Source of the DNA: Pseudomonas entomophila
GTDB taxonomy: Bacteria > Pseudomonadota > Gammaproteobacteria > Pseudomonadales > Pseudomonadaceae
NCBI RefSeq assembly: GCF_023277925.1
Contig: NZ_CP063832.1
Coordinates: forward strand, 2,434,001 to 2,498,000
Direction of reading: 5' to 3'
DNA: 64,000 nt
Shown: piece by piece, positions 54,615 to 63,784 of the stretch
How the letters are laid out: every line of letters starts with the position of its first letter
Numbering within the stretch: position 1 is the stretch's first letter
Position numbers and translations under genes: made by a program
Notes under the pieces: model-generated
What the model was told of the DNA's origin: nothing
Databases searched by the model: none
The model's input: only the letters and a program-made list of their open reading frames with translations

Positions 54615-55199
54615 ATGACGACATTAGACGAAGAAGATCGCCGCGAATACTACCGCATCGAAGATCGGATCGCACTTCAAATCAGCCCCCTCAGCGCGGC
54701 CGAAGCCCTTGAAACAGAACTGTTGCAAGATGATTCGCCGCTGTTCAACCTGCTCAGCGAACTGCACCTCTCCGACTTCGAGTCGCAGCACCTGCTACGT
54801 CAGTTGAGCGAAAAGGACCGCACCCTGGCGGCTTTCCTGCGCGCCCAGAACAAACGCCTCGACCTGCTCAGCGCCGTGGTCGCGCAAACATTGATTGGCG
54901 AGATCGGCCAACCACAATCGGTGATCATCTCCGAGGGCGGCATCGAGTTTGCTCAGGCGCAGAGGATCGCCCCGGGCACCCGGGTGAAAGTGAAGATGGT
55001 GCTGATGCCTCGCGCGCACGGCTTGCTGCTGCGCGGCCGGATCACCCACTGCGACCCGCGCCCCGACGGCGACTACGAGGTCGGCACCGAGTTCATCGAC
55101 ATGACCGACGCCCAGCGCCAACTGCTGGCCCGCTATATCCTGCAGCGCCAGCAACAGCAGCGGCGCCAGGCACTGGAACAGAACGACCCCGCCTCCTGA
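54615..55199 (+). CDS. PilZ domain protein with N-terminal helical region
   Basis: A 194-residue protein that starts MTTLDEEDRREYYRIEDRIA. It carries an RxxxR-like pair in RREYYRIEDR close to the N terminus and then a helical stretch (about 45-100). A PilZ-like beta-barrel follows, with ISEGGIEFAQAQRIAPGTRV (D/NxSxxG replaced by a weaker ISEGG) and GDYEVGTEFIDM. c-di-GMP binding is possible but less certain than in the PilZ protein at 45256. The position beside lolCDE is conserved in Pseudomonas. Glycerophosphodiesterase follows after 30 bp, perhaps in the same transcript. Confidence 0.82.
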   Translation: MTTLDEEDRREYYRIEDRIALQISPLSAAEALETELLQDDSPLFNLLSELHLSDFESQHLLRQLSEKDRTLAAFLRAQNKRLDLLSAVVAQTLIGEIGQPQSVIISEGGIEFAQAQRIAPGTRVKVKMVLMPRAHGLLLRGRITHCDPRPDGDYEVGTEFIDMTDAQRQLLARYILQRQQQQRRQALEQNDPAS

Positions 55200-55229
55200 G
55201 CCCCAACTCTCTGATTTGAAGGAACGAAC

Positions 55230-55946
55230 GTGACCCTTATCTACGGCCACCGCGGCGCCAAGGGCGAAGCGCCCGAGAACACCCTGAACAGCTTCCGCCA
55301 GTGCCTGTCGCACGGCGTGAACCGCTGCGAACTCGACCTGCACCTGTCGGCCGACAATGAGCTGATGGTGATTCACGACCCAACCCTCAAGCGCACCACG
55401 GGCCGCCGCGGCAAGGTGGCCGAGCGCACCGCAAACGAACTGGTCAGCTACGATGCACGCAAGGGCGGCCCGGGGTATGTACAACCCTGCCCTATCCCAC
55501 GTCTTGAGGAACTGTTCCAGAAATGCGCCTTCGAGCACTGGCAGCTGGAAGTCAAGAGCGCCTCGCGCACCCGCGCCGCCAGCACCGTGCTGGCGATCCG
55601 CGAACTGGCCCAGCAGTATGGCTTGCTGGACAAGGTCACCATCACCTCCAGCTCACGGGAAGTACTGGGGGCCGCTCTGGAGCTGGTACCGGATGTCGCC
55701 CGTGGCCTGGTTGCCGAGTATGCCTGGCTGGACCCGCTGAAAGTGGCGCAGAACTATGAGTGCCAGATGCTGGCGCTGAACTGGACGCTGTGCACCCCCG
55801 AGCGCCTGATCAAGGCGCAGCGACAGGGGCTGCACGTGTCGGTCTGGACGGTCAACGAGCCGGCACTGATGCGCCGGCTCGCCGACTTTGGCGTTGACAG
55901 CCTGATTACAGACTTTCCCGGTTTGGCCAAGACCACCCTCGGGTAG
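55230..55946 (+). CDS. Glycerophosphodiester phosphodiesterase
   Basis: A 238-residue GDPD enzyme that hydrolyses glycerophosphodiesters to glycerol-3-phosphate and an alcohol. The TIM-barrel catalytic motifs are intact: YGHRGAKGEAPENTLNSF (catalytic His), CELDLHLSADNELMVIHD (metal-binding Glu/Asp and second His) and LEVKSASR. The C-terminal VSVWTVNEPALMRRLADFGV matches the family. It lacks a signal peptide, so it is a cytoplasmic UgpQ-like form rather than periplasmic GlpQ. Confidence 0.93.
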   Translation: MTLIYGHRGAKGEAPENTLNSFRQCLSHGVNRCELDLHLSADNELMVIHDPTLKRTTGRRGKVAERTANELVSYDARKGGPGYVQPCPIPRLEELFQKCAFEHWQLEVKSASRTRAASTVLAIRELAQQYGLLDKVTITSSSREVLGAALELVPDVARGLVAEYAWLDPLKVAQNYECQMLALNWTLCTPERLIKAQRQGLHVSVWTVNEPALMRRLADFGVDSLITDFPGLAKTTLG

Positions 55947-55994
55947 GGCTGAAATCGGTCTCTCCGACCGGCTCAGGCCACCGGTCGGAGCCGC

Positions 55995-57389
55995 TCAAAA
56001 AAGCCGGTTCAGACCGTCGTAGGCAGCTACCCGGTAGGCTTCGGCCATGGTCGGGTAGTTGAACGTGGTGTTGACGAAGTACTTCAGGTTGTTCTGCTCA
56101 CCCGGCTGGTTCATGATCGCCTGGCCGATGTGGACGATCTCCGAGGCCTGGTAGCCGAAGCAGTGCACACCCAGGATCTCCAGGGTTTCGCGGTGGAACA
56201 GGATCTTCAGCATACCCTGCGGTTCGCCGGCGATCTGCGCGCGCGCCATGCTCTTGAAGAAGGCCTTGCCCACTTCGTACGGCACCTTGGCCTGGGTGAG
56301 TTCCTGCTCGTTCTTGCCGATCGAGCTGATCTCCGGAATTGTGTAGATGCCGGTGGGCACGTCATCGACGAAGCGCCAGCTGCCGTTGTCGACGATGCTG
56401 CCGGCCGCCGAGCGACCCTGGTCGTGGGCTGCGCTGGCCAGGCTCGGCCAGCCGATCACGTCACCGGCACCGTAGATATTCGGCACGCTGGTGCGGTAGT
56501 TCTCGTCGACATCGATCTGGCCACGGCTGTTGACCTTGATGCCAATGTTCTCCAGGCCCAGCTTGTCGGTGTTGCCGGTACGACCATTGCACCACAGCAG
56601 GGCGTCGGCCTTGATCTTCTTGCCCGACTTCAGGTGCAGCACCACACCATTGTCCAGCCCTTCGACCCGCTCGTACTCCTCGTTGTGGCGCACGGTGATG
56701 TTGTTGTTGCTGAAGTGGTAGCTCAGCGCCTGGGAGATTTCCGAATCCAGGAAGCTCAGCAGCTGGGCACGGTTGTCGACCAGCTCCACCAGTACACCCA
56801 GGCCGCTGAAGATCGAAGCATATTCGCAACCGATCACACCAGCACCGTAGACGATCAGCTTGCGCGGGGTATGGCTGAGGCTGAGGATGGTGTCGCTGTC
56901 GTAGACGCGCGGGTGGTGGAAATCGATGTCGGCCGGGCGGTACGGGCGCGAACCGGTGGCGATGATGATGTGCTTGGCCACCAGCTTCTCGACCACGCCG
57001 TTGGGGCAGACCACTTCGACGGTCTGCTCGTCGGCGAAGCTGCCGGTGCCGAAGAACACGTCGACCCGGTTGCGCGCGTAGTAGCCGGTGCGCGAGGCGA
57101 CCTGCTTGCTGATGACCTTCTCGGCGCTCTTGAGCACATCGGGGAAGGAGAACCAGCGCGGCTCACCGATGGCGCGGAACATCGGGTTGGTGTTGAACTG
57201 CATGATCTGCCGCACCGAGTGACGCAGTGCCTTGGACGGGATGGTGCCCAAGTGGGTGCAGTTGCCGCCGACCTGGCGACGGCTGTCGACCATGGCCACC
57301 TTGCGCCCTGCTTTGGCGGCGTTCATTGCCGCGCCTTCTCCGGCCGGGCCGGAACCCAGCACCACTACGTCGTAGTTGTAGACAGCCAT
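55995..57389 (-). CDS. sthA: Soluble pyridine nucleotide transhydrogenase
   Basis: FAD enzyme that balances NADPH and NAD+ pools without energy input. The 464-residue sequence has [20 protein letters not shown] and [20 protein letters not shown]. In the latter, the second redox cysteine of related disulfide reductases is replaced by Thr, as in all SthA. The NAD domain [20 protein letters not shown] and a dimer domain ending [20 protein letters not shown] follow. ATG 57389 has AAGGAG upstream; the frame is open beyond it, out to 57485. Confidence 0.97.
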   Translation of the reverse strand: MAVYNYDVVVLGSGPAGEGAAMNAAKAGRKVAMVDSRRQVGGNCTHLGTIPSKALRHSVRQIMQFNTNPMFRAIGEPRWFSFPDVLKSAEKVISKQVASRTGYYARNRVDVFFGTGSFADEQTVEVVCPNGVVEKLVAKHIIIATGSRPYRPADIDFHHPRVYDSDTILSLSHTPRKLIVYGAGVIGCEYASIFSGLGVLVELVDNRAQLLSFLDSEISQALSYHFSNNNITVRHNEEYERVEGLDNGVVLHLKSGKKIKADALLWCNGRTGNTDKLGLENIGIKVNSRGQIDVDENYRTSVPNIYGAGDVIGWPSLASAAHDQGRSAAGSIVDNGSWRFVDDVPTGIYTIPEISSIGKNEQELTQAKVPYEVGKAFFKSMARAQIAGEPQGMLKILFHRETLEILGVHCFGYQASEIVHIGQAIMNQPGEQNNLKYFVNTTFNYPTMAEAYRVAAYDGLNRLF

Positions 57390-57592
57390 GCGTACTCCTT
57401 CAGAACTGGCCCGCCGGCCGGATGGCCGCGGGGCGCGATCATGTCGCCGGGGCGCCATGAGAAAATTCGGGTGCAGTCTAATCAAGCGTGAACGCCGCGC
57501 ACATTAACCCTTGGTCGCGTCGTAGGCCACTGTTGCCTGCACTACATGTGGTTTCACCAGGTCCGTGGTGGCGATCATCCGTGCCTTGCCTT

Positions 57593-58594
57593 TCACTCGC
57601 CTTTCAACGCCCTGTCGAACGCAGGCGTGGAACGGGAGACGAAGCCACCTTCGGCCCGGGTCACCAACACGGCGGCAAGACCATGGGCGATGGCAAAATC
57701 CCAGCCACGCTCGGGCCCGAGGATCAGCAGCAGTGTCGAGTAGCCGTCAGCCTGCAACGCCGAGGCATCGAGCACCGTCACCGCCGCCAGGTCATGCTCG
57801 ACCGGGCGCCCCAGGCGAGCATCGAAGGTGTGCGAATAGCGCCGGCCATTGTCCTCGAAATAGTGGCGATAGTCACCCGAGGTCGATACCGCCAGCCCCT
57901 GTACCGGAATGACCTGGCGAGCGATCTGGCGGTCCTCGCGCGGCAGCTCCAGCGCCACCCGCCAGGGGCTGCCGTCCGGCTTGCGGCCCACCGCCTTGAG
58001 CTCGCCGGTGGCTTCGGCGAGGAAACTGTCGATGCCCATTGCCCACAGGCGTTCGGCGATCAGATCGACAGCATGGCCGGCGGCAATGCTGTTGAAGTCC
58101 AGCTCGACCGGCGCATCCTTGCACAGCGTATCGGCCTCGATGCGCACGTGCTGGTAGCCCACCCGCTGCCGGGCGCGGGCCAGCGCCTGGGGTTCCGGCA
58201 CCTGAAGCTCCCGCGACTGCGGCCCGAAGCCCCAGAGGTCGAGCAGCGGCTCGACGGTAAGGTCATACGCCCCCTGGCTCTGCTCGGCGAGCAACTGGCC
58301 GAAGGCGACCAGTTCACGCAGGTCGCTGTCGATGGGCAGACACTGGTTGGCCGGCAGCAGATTGAAGTGGCTGACGGTGGAGTCGCCGCGGTAGGTGGAG
58401 TAATGCGCGTCGATGGCCCGGAGGATGCCCTCGACCGCGGCTTGCACCTGCTCGGGTGCGGGGCCGCCGGGTTGGCGGACATACTGGATGCTGTAGCTGC
58501 TGCCCATGGTCGGGCCGCCGAAGCGCTCGAGGGTGGGGCTTGGCTCGCAGGCAGCAAGCAACGACAGGCAAAACAGAAGAACGGTGCGCAACAT
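57593..58594 (-). CDS. apbE: FAD:protein FMN transferase lipoprotein
   Basis: A 333-residue periplasmic ApbE that attaches FMN to a Thr of target proteins such as NqrB/NqrC or RnfG. It is a lipoprotein by its lipobox LAAC (MLRTVLLFCLSLLAACEPSP). Family motifs are GGPTMGSSYSI, LDFNSIAAGHAVDLIAERLW, STSGDYRHYFED, YSHTFDARLGRPVEHDLAAV and LQADGYSTLLLILG. In P. aeruginosa the homologue sits beside nqrA-F. Here gap follows directly and no flavinylation target is in the window, so the substrate must be elsewhere. It is preceded by the gap terminator and followed by 203 bp with no gene before sthA. Confidence 0.93.
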   Translation of the reverse strand: MLRTVLLFCLSLLAACEPSPTLERFGGPTMGSSYSIQYVRQPGGPAPEQVQAAVEGILRAIDAHYSTYRGDSTVSHFNLLPANQCLPIDSDLRELVAFGQLLAEQSQGAYDLTVEPLLDLWGFGPQSRELQVPEPQALARARQRVGYQHVRIEADTLCKDAPVELDFNSIAAGHAVDLIAERLWAMGIDSFLAEATGELKAVGRKPDGSPWRVALELPREDRQIARQVIPVQGLAVSTSGDYRHYFEDNGRRYSHTFDARLGRPVEHDLAAVTVLDASALQADGYSTLLLILGPERGWDFAIAHGLAAVLVTRAEGGFVSRSTPAFDRALKGE

Positions 58595-58642
58595 GCATTT
58601 CTCGGTTAACCGGCCCACAGCGATAGCAGCGAAGCTGGGCGC

Positions 58643-58673
58643 AAAAAAAACGGGAACCCGAAGGTTCCCGTTT
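58643..58673 (-). terminator. Rho-independent terminator of gap
   Basis: CGGGAACC-CGAA-GGTTCCCG stem with, on the minus strand, eight T directly after it (complement of 58643-58650). It is 22 bp downstream of the gap stop. Confidence 0.93.
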
Positions 58674-58694
58674 CTTCAACACATTACAAGCGCA

Positions 58695-60158
58695 TCAGCG
58701 TGGAAACGCCGGCGGGTTCACACCGGCCATTTCTTCCATCACGCGAACGACCTGGCAGCTGTAACCGAATTCGTTGTCGTACCAGACGTACAGGACGACA
58801 CGGTTGTCGTTGCAGATGGTCGCTTCGGCGTCGACCACACCGGCGTGGCGCGAACCGACGAAGTCGGTCGAAACCACTTCCTGGGAGCTGACATAGTCGA
58901 TCTGCTTGTGCAGTTCCGAGTGCATGGCGGTCTGGCGCAGGTACTCGTTGATTTCGTCGCGGTTGGTGGCCTTTTCCAGGTTCAGGTTGAGGATGGCCAT
59001 CGACACGTTCGGTGTCGGTACGCGGATCGCGTTGCCAGTCAACTTGCCCTTGAGCACAGGCAGTGCCTTGGCGGCGGCGGTGGCAGCACCAGTCTCGGTG
59101 ATGACCATGTTCAACGGCGCGGCGCGGCCACGACGGCTGCCTTTGTGGAAGTTGTCGATCAGGTTCTGGTCGTTGGTGAACGAGTGAACGGTTTCGACGT
59201 GGCCGTTGATGATGCCGTACTTGTCGTTGACAGCCTTGAGCACCGGCACGATGGCATTGGTGGTGCAGGAGGCGGCCGAGACGATCTTGTCGTCGGCCGT
59301 GATGTCACCGTGGTTGATGCCATGCACGATGTTCTTCAGCGCGCCCTTGCCAGGCGCGGTCAGGATCACGCGGGCGGCGCCCGGGCAGGCCAGGTGCTGG
59401 CCGAGGCCGTCGGCGTCACGCCATACACCGGTGTTGTCGACAATCAGGGCGTCGTTGATGCCGTACTGGGTGTAGTCGACTTCGCTCGGGCTCTTGGCGT
59501 AGATCACCTGGATCAGGTTGCCGTTGGCGGTGATGGTGTTGTTCGCCTCGTCGATGACGATGGTGCCGTCGAACGGACCGTGTACCGAGTCGCGGCGCAG
59601 CAGGCTGGCGCGCTTGGTCAGGTCGTTCTCGGCGCCCTTGCGCACGACGATGGCGCGCAGGCGCAGGCCGTCGCCGCCACCGGTCTTCTCGATCAGGATG
59701 CGCGCCAGCAGGCGGCCGATGCGGCCAAAACCGTACAGGACGACGTCGGTGCCCTTGCGTGCGGAAGCGTTCTGCTGACCCACCACGTCGGCCAGTTCGT
59801 CACGGACGAACTGCTCGGCGCTGCGGCCATTGCCTTCGGCCTTGAACTTGTTGGCCAGCTTGCCCAGGTCGACCGAAGCGGCGCCCAGCTTAAGCTCGCT
59901 CATGGCCTTGAGCAGGGGGAACGTCTCGTGGACGGACAGCTCGGTCTCGTCGGCCTGGCGGTGACGGGCAAAGCGGTGGGCTTTGAGAATCGAGATAACC
60001 GAACGGTTGATCAGGCTGCGGCCATAGATCGAGCTCACCACGTTGTTGTTGCGGTAGAGCTGACCGATAAGCGGGATCATCGCTTCAGCCAGGGCTTCAC
60101 GGTCGATCCACTCACCAAGACACTGGTCGGGCTTCTGAGTCACGGTAACCTTCCACAT
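58695..60158 (-). CDS. gap: Glyceraldehyde-3-phosphate dehydrogenase, N-terminally extended
   Basis: A 487-residue GAPDH, about 150 longer than the classic enzyme. The canonical part begins near residue 137 with the NAD motif VVLYGFGRIGRLLARILIEK. It has the active-site Cys in SAASCTTNAIVPVLKAVNDK, the His in HSFTNDQNLID, and YDNEFGYSCQVVRVME near the end. The first 135 residues (MWKVTVTQKPDQCLGEWIDR onward) are helical and of unknown role. This long form is the second GAPDH of Pseudomonas, thought to serve gluconeogenesis. ATG 60158 is chosen; two more in-frame codons lie at 60170. It is divergent from mfd. Confidence 0.93.
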   Translation of the reverse strand: MWKVTVTQKPDQCLGEWIDREALAEAMIPLIGQLYRNNNVVSSIYGRSLINRSVISILKAHRFARHRQADETELSVHETFPLLKAMSELKLGAASVDLGKLANKFKAEGNGRSAEQFVRDELADVVGQQNASARKGTDVVLYGFGRIGRLLARILIEKTGGGDGLRLRAIVVRKGAENDLTKRASLLRRDSVHGPFDGTIVIDEANNTITANGNLIQVIYAKSPSEVDYTQYGINDALIVDNTGVWRDADGLGQHLACPGAARVILTAPGKGALKNIVHGINHGDITADDKIVSAASCTTNAIVPVLKAVNDKYGIINGHVETVHSFTNDQNLIDNFHKGSRRGRAAPLNMVITETGAATAAAKALPVLKGKLTGNAIRVPTPNVSMAILNLNLEKATNRDEINEYLRQTAMHSELHKQIDYVSSQEVVSTDFVGSRHAGVVDAEATICNDNRVVLYVWYDNEFGYSCQVVRVMEEMAGVNPPAFPR

Positions 60159-60325
60159 GTAGGGGAACAAAAAAGGGGCTACATTATGACGCCCCTCGGC
60201 GTATCGGGCAATGAGCGCCTGTCGTCGGCCGCAACACCCGTCGTCATGCCCTTTCGAGCCTGACAGCGAGCCCGCTCACCGGTACAATCGACCTCTTTGC
60301 CGCAACGCTTGGAGTCCGATCTCCC

Positions 60326-63300
60326 GTGTCAGTTCTGCGCCTTCCGCACATGTCGGCCACGGCCGGCAAACAAACCTGGGGCAACCTGCCCGGTGCCGCC
60401 TTGAGCCTGGCCATCGCCGAGGCCGCCAGCACCGCCGGTCGCTTCACCCTACTGCTGACCGCCGACAGCCAGACCGCCGACCGCCTGGAACAGGAGCTGC
60501 GCTTCTTTGCCCCGGAACTGCCGGTACTGCCCTTCCCCGACTGGGAAACCCTGCCCTACGACCTATTCTCGCCGCACCAGGACATCATCTCCCAGCGCAT
60601 CGCCAGCCTCTATCGGCTGCCGGAACTCGACCACGGCATTCTCGTAGTGCCGGTCACCACAGCCCTGCACCGCCTCGCCCCCACGCGCTTCCTGCTGGGT
60701 GGCAGCCTGGTGCTGGATGTGGGGCAGAAAATCGATGTCGAGCAGATGCGCACGCGCCTGGAAGCCAGCGGCTACCGCTGTGTCGATACTGTCTACGAGC
60801 ATGGTGAATTCGCCGTGCGTGGCGCATTGATCGACCTGTACCCCATGGGCAGCAAGCAGCCGTACCGCATCGACCTGTTCGACGACGAGATCGAGACGCT
60901 GCGCACCTTCGACCCGGAAACGCAGCGCTCGATCGACAAGGTCGACTCAGTGCGCCTGCTGCCGGCGCGCGAATTCCCCATGCAAAAGGACGAGGTGACC
61001 CGCTTCAAGGCCCGCTTCCGCGAGCGTTTCGATGTCGATTTCCGCCGCAGCGCCATCTTCCAGGACTTGACCAGCGGCATCATCCCGGCAGGGATCGAGT
61101 ACTACCTGCCATTGTTCTTCGAAGAAACCGCCACACTGTTCGACTACCTGCCGGCGGACACCCAGGTGTTCTCGCTGCCCGGCGTCGAACAGGCCGCCGA
61201 ACACTTCTGGAACGACGTGCGCGGACGCTACGAAGAGCGCCGCGGCGACCTGACCCGCCCGCTGCTGCCGCCCGCCGAACTGTTCCTCCCGGTCGAGGAC
61301 TGTTTCGCCCGCCTGAAGCAATGGCCACGGGTGGTGGTCAGCAGCGAAGAAATCGACCCTGGCGTTGGCCGCGAGCGCTTCCCGGCCCGCGCCCTGCCCA
61401 ACCTGGCCATCGAGGCCAAGGCCAACCAGCCGCTGGCGGAGCTTGCGCACTTCCTCGACCAGTTCCCCGGCCGCGTGCTGTTCACGGCCGAATCGGCAGG
61501 CCGGCGCGAAGTGCTGCTGGAGCTGCTCGAACGCCTGAAGTTGCGCCCGCAGACTGTCGATGGCTGGGCCGACTTCGTCACCGGCAGCGAGCGCCTGGCG
61601 ATTACCATCGCCCCACTCGACGATGGCCTGCTACTGGACGATCCGGCTATCGCCCTGGTCGCCGAAAGCCCGCTGTTCGGCCAACGCGTGATGCAGCGCC
61701 GGCGCCGCGAAAAACGCGGCGAGGCAGCCAACGACGCGGTGATCAAGAACCTCACCGAGCTGCGCGAAGGTGCGCCGGTGGTGCATATCGACCACGGCGT
61801 GGGTCGCTATCTGGGCCTGGCGACACTGGAGATCGATGGCCAGGCCGCCGAATTCCTCACCCTCGAATACGCCGAGGGCGCCAAGCTCTATGTGCCCGTG
61901 GCCAACCTGCACCTGATCGCCCGCTACACGGGCAGCGACGATGCCCTGGCGCCACTGCACCGACTGGGTTCCGAAGCCTGGCAGAAAGCCAAGCGCAAGG
62001 CCGCCGAGCAAGTGCGCGATGTCGCCGCCGAACTGCTCGACATCTACGCCCGCCGCGCTGCGCGCAAAGGCTATGCCTTCGCCGACCCGGCCGCCGACTA
62101 CGCAACCTTCAGCGCCGGTTTCCCCTTCGAAGAGACCCCCGACCAACAGGCGGCCATCGAAGCAGTGCGGGCCGACATGCTCGCCGGCCAGCCCATGGAC
62201 CGCCTGGTCTGCGGCGATGTCGGCTTCGGCAAGACCGAAGTGGCCATGCGCGCCGCCTTCATCGCCGTGCACAGTGGTCGCCAGGTAGCGGTGCTGGTAC
62301 CCACCACACTGCTCGCCCAGCAGCACTACAACAGCTTCCGCGACCGCTTCGCCGATTGGCCGGTGACTGTCGAAGTGATGAGCCGCTTCAAGTCGACCAA
62401 GGAAGTCGCCACCGCAGCGGCGGAGCTGGCCGAAGGCAAGATCGACATCCTCATCGGCACCCACAAGCTGCTGCAGGATGATGTGCGCTTCAAGGACCTG
62501 GGCCTGGCCATCATCGACGAAGAACACCGCTTCGGGGTGCGCCAGAAGGAACAGCTCAAGGCCCTGCGCAGCGAGGTGGACATCCTCACCCTGACCGCGA
62601 CACCCATACCCCGCACCCTCAACATGGCGGTGTCGGGCATGCGCGACCTGTCGATCATCGCCACCCCCCCGGCGCGGCGCCTGTCGGTGCGCACCTTCGT
62701 CATGGAGCAGAACAAGAGCACGGTCAAGGAAGCGCTGCTGCGCGAGCTGTTGCGTGGCGGCCAGGTGTACTACCTGCACAACGACGTCAAGACCATCGAG
62801 AAATGCGCCGCGGAGCTTGCCGAACTGGTGCCCGAAGCCCGCATCGGTATTGGCCACGGGCAGATGCGCGAACGCGAGCTCGAACAGGTGATGAGCGATT
62901 TCTATCACAAGCGCTTCAACGTGCTGATCGCCTCGACCATCATCGAGACCGGCATCGACGTGCCCAGCGCCAACACCATCGTCATCGAGCGCGCCGACAA
63001 GTTCGGCCTGGCGCAATTGCACCAGTTGCGCGGCCGGGTCGGGCGCAGCCACCACCAGGCCTACGCCTATCTGCTGACGCCGCCGCGTCAGCAGATCAGC
63101 GCGGACGCCGAAAAGCGTCTGGAGGCCATCGCCAACACCCAGGACCTGGGCGCAGGCTTTGTCCTTGCCACCAACGACCTGGAAATCCGCGGCGCCGGCG
63201 AACTGCTCGGCGAAGGCCAGAGCGGGCAGATCCAGGCAGTGGGTTTCACCCTGTACATGGAAATGCTCGAGCGCGCGGTCAAGGCCATCCGCAAGGGCAA

Positions 63301-63775
63301 CCAGCCCAACCTCGAGCAACCACTCGGTGGCGGCCCGGAGATCAACCTGCGCCTGCCGGCACTGATCCCCGAGGACTACCTGCCCGACGTGCATGCACGC
63401 CTGATCCTGTACAAGCGCATTGCCTCGGCGGCCGACGAAGAGGGCCTCAAGGACCTGCAGGTGGAGATGATCGACCGCTTCGGCCTGCTGCCGGAACCGA
63501 CCAAGAACCTGATGCGCCTGACCTCGCTCAAGCTGCTGGCGGAAAAACTCGGCATCAAGAAAGTCGATGCAGGCCCCAACGGCGGCAAGCTCGAGTTCGA
63601 AGCCGAAACTCCGGTCGACCCGCTGACCCTGATCAAGCTGATCCAGGGCCAGCCAAAACGCTACAAGTTCGAAGGCGCGACCCAGTTTCGCTTCCTCGTA
63701 CCCATGGAACGCCCGGACGAACGTTTCAACACACTGGAAGCGCTGTTCGAGCGCCTGACCCCACAAACGAATTAA
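60326..63775 (+). CDS. mfd: Transcription-repair coupling factor Mfd
   Basis: DNA translocase that removes RNA polymerase stalled at lesions and recruits UvrA. The 1149-residue protein shows the UvrB-homology region (about 1-330; FPDWETLPYDLFSPHQDIIS), the RNA-polymerase-interacting domain (about 480-545; VVHIDHGVGRYLGLATLEID) and the translocase. The translocase has Walker A CGDVGFGKTEVAMRAAFIAV, the DEEH box in IIDEEHRFGVRQKEQLKALR, and motif VI RGRVGRSHHQAYAYLL. The regulatory D7 domain ends the protein. The start is taken as GTG 60326; GGAG lies 12 bases upstream, slightly far. Confidence 0.96.
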   Translation: MSVLRLPHMSATAGKQTWGNLPGAALSLAIAEAASTAGRFTLLLTADSQTADRLEQELRFFAPELPVLPFPDWETLPYDLFSPHQDIISQRIASLYRLPELDHGILVVPVTTALHRLAPTRFLLGGSLVLDVGQKIDVEQMRTRLEASGYRCVDTVYEHGEFAVRGALIDLYPMGSKQPYRIDLFDDEIETLRTFDPETQRSIDKVDSVRLLPAREFPMQKDEVTRFKARFRERFDVDFRRSAIFQDLTSGIIPAGIEYYLPLFFEETATLFDYLPADTQVFSLPGVEQAAEHFWNDVRGRYEERRGDLTRPLLPPAELFLPVEDCFARLKQWPRVVVSSEEIDPGVGRERFPARALPNLAIEAKANQPLAELAHFLDQFPGRVLFTAESAGRREVLLELLERLKLRPQTVDGWADFVTGSERLAITIAPLDDGLLLDDPAIALVAESPLFGQRVMQRRRREKRGEAANDAVIKNLTELREGAPVVHIDHGVGRYLGLATLEIDGQAAEFLTLEYAEGAKLYVPVANLHLIARYTGSDDALAPLHRLGSEAWQKAKRKAAEQVRDVAAELLDIYARRAARKGYAFADPAADYATFSAGFPFEETPDQQAAIEAVRADMLAGQPMDRLVCGDVGFGKTEVAMRAAFIAVHSGRQVAVLVPTTLLAQQHYNSFRDRFADWPVTVEVMSRFKSTKEVATAAAELAEGKIDILIGTHKLLQDDVRFKDLGLAIIDEEHRFGVRQKEQLKALRSEVDILTLTATPIPRTLNMAVSGMRDLSIIATPPARRLSVRTFVMEQNKSTVKEALLRELLRGGQVYYLHNDVKTIEKCAAELAELVPEARIGIGHGQMRERELEQVMSDFYHKRFNVLIASTIIETGIDVPSANTIVIERADKFGLAQLHQLRGRVGRSHHQAYAYLLTPPRQQISADAEKRLEAIANTQDLGAGFVLATNDLEIRGAGELLGEGQSGQIQAVGFTLYMEMLERAVKAIRKGNQPNLEQPLGGGPEINLRLPALIPEDYLPDVHARLILYKRIASAADEEGLKDLQVEMIDRFGLLPEPTKNLMRLTSLKLLAEKLGIKKVDAGPNGGKLEFEAETPVDPLTLIKLIQGQPKRYKFEGATQFRFLVPMERPDERFNTLEALFERLTPQTN

Positions 63776-63784
63776 GGAAGCTTC

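Noticed and set aside
61631..63766. A 711-codon minus-strand frame opposite mfd
   Set aside because: Antisense to conserved Mfd helicase motifs; no independent evidence of coding.
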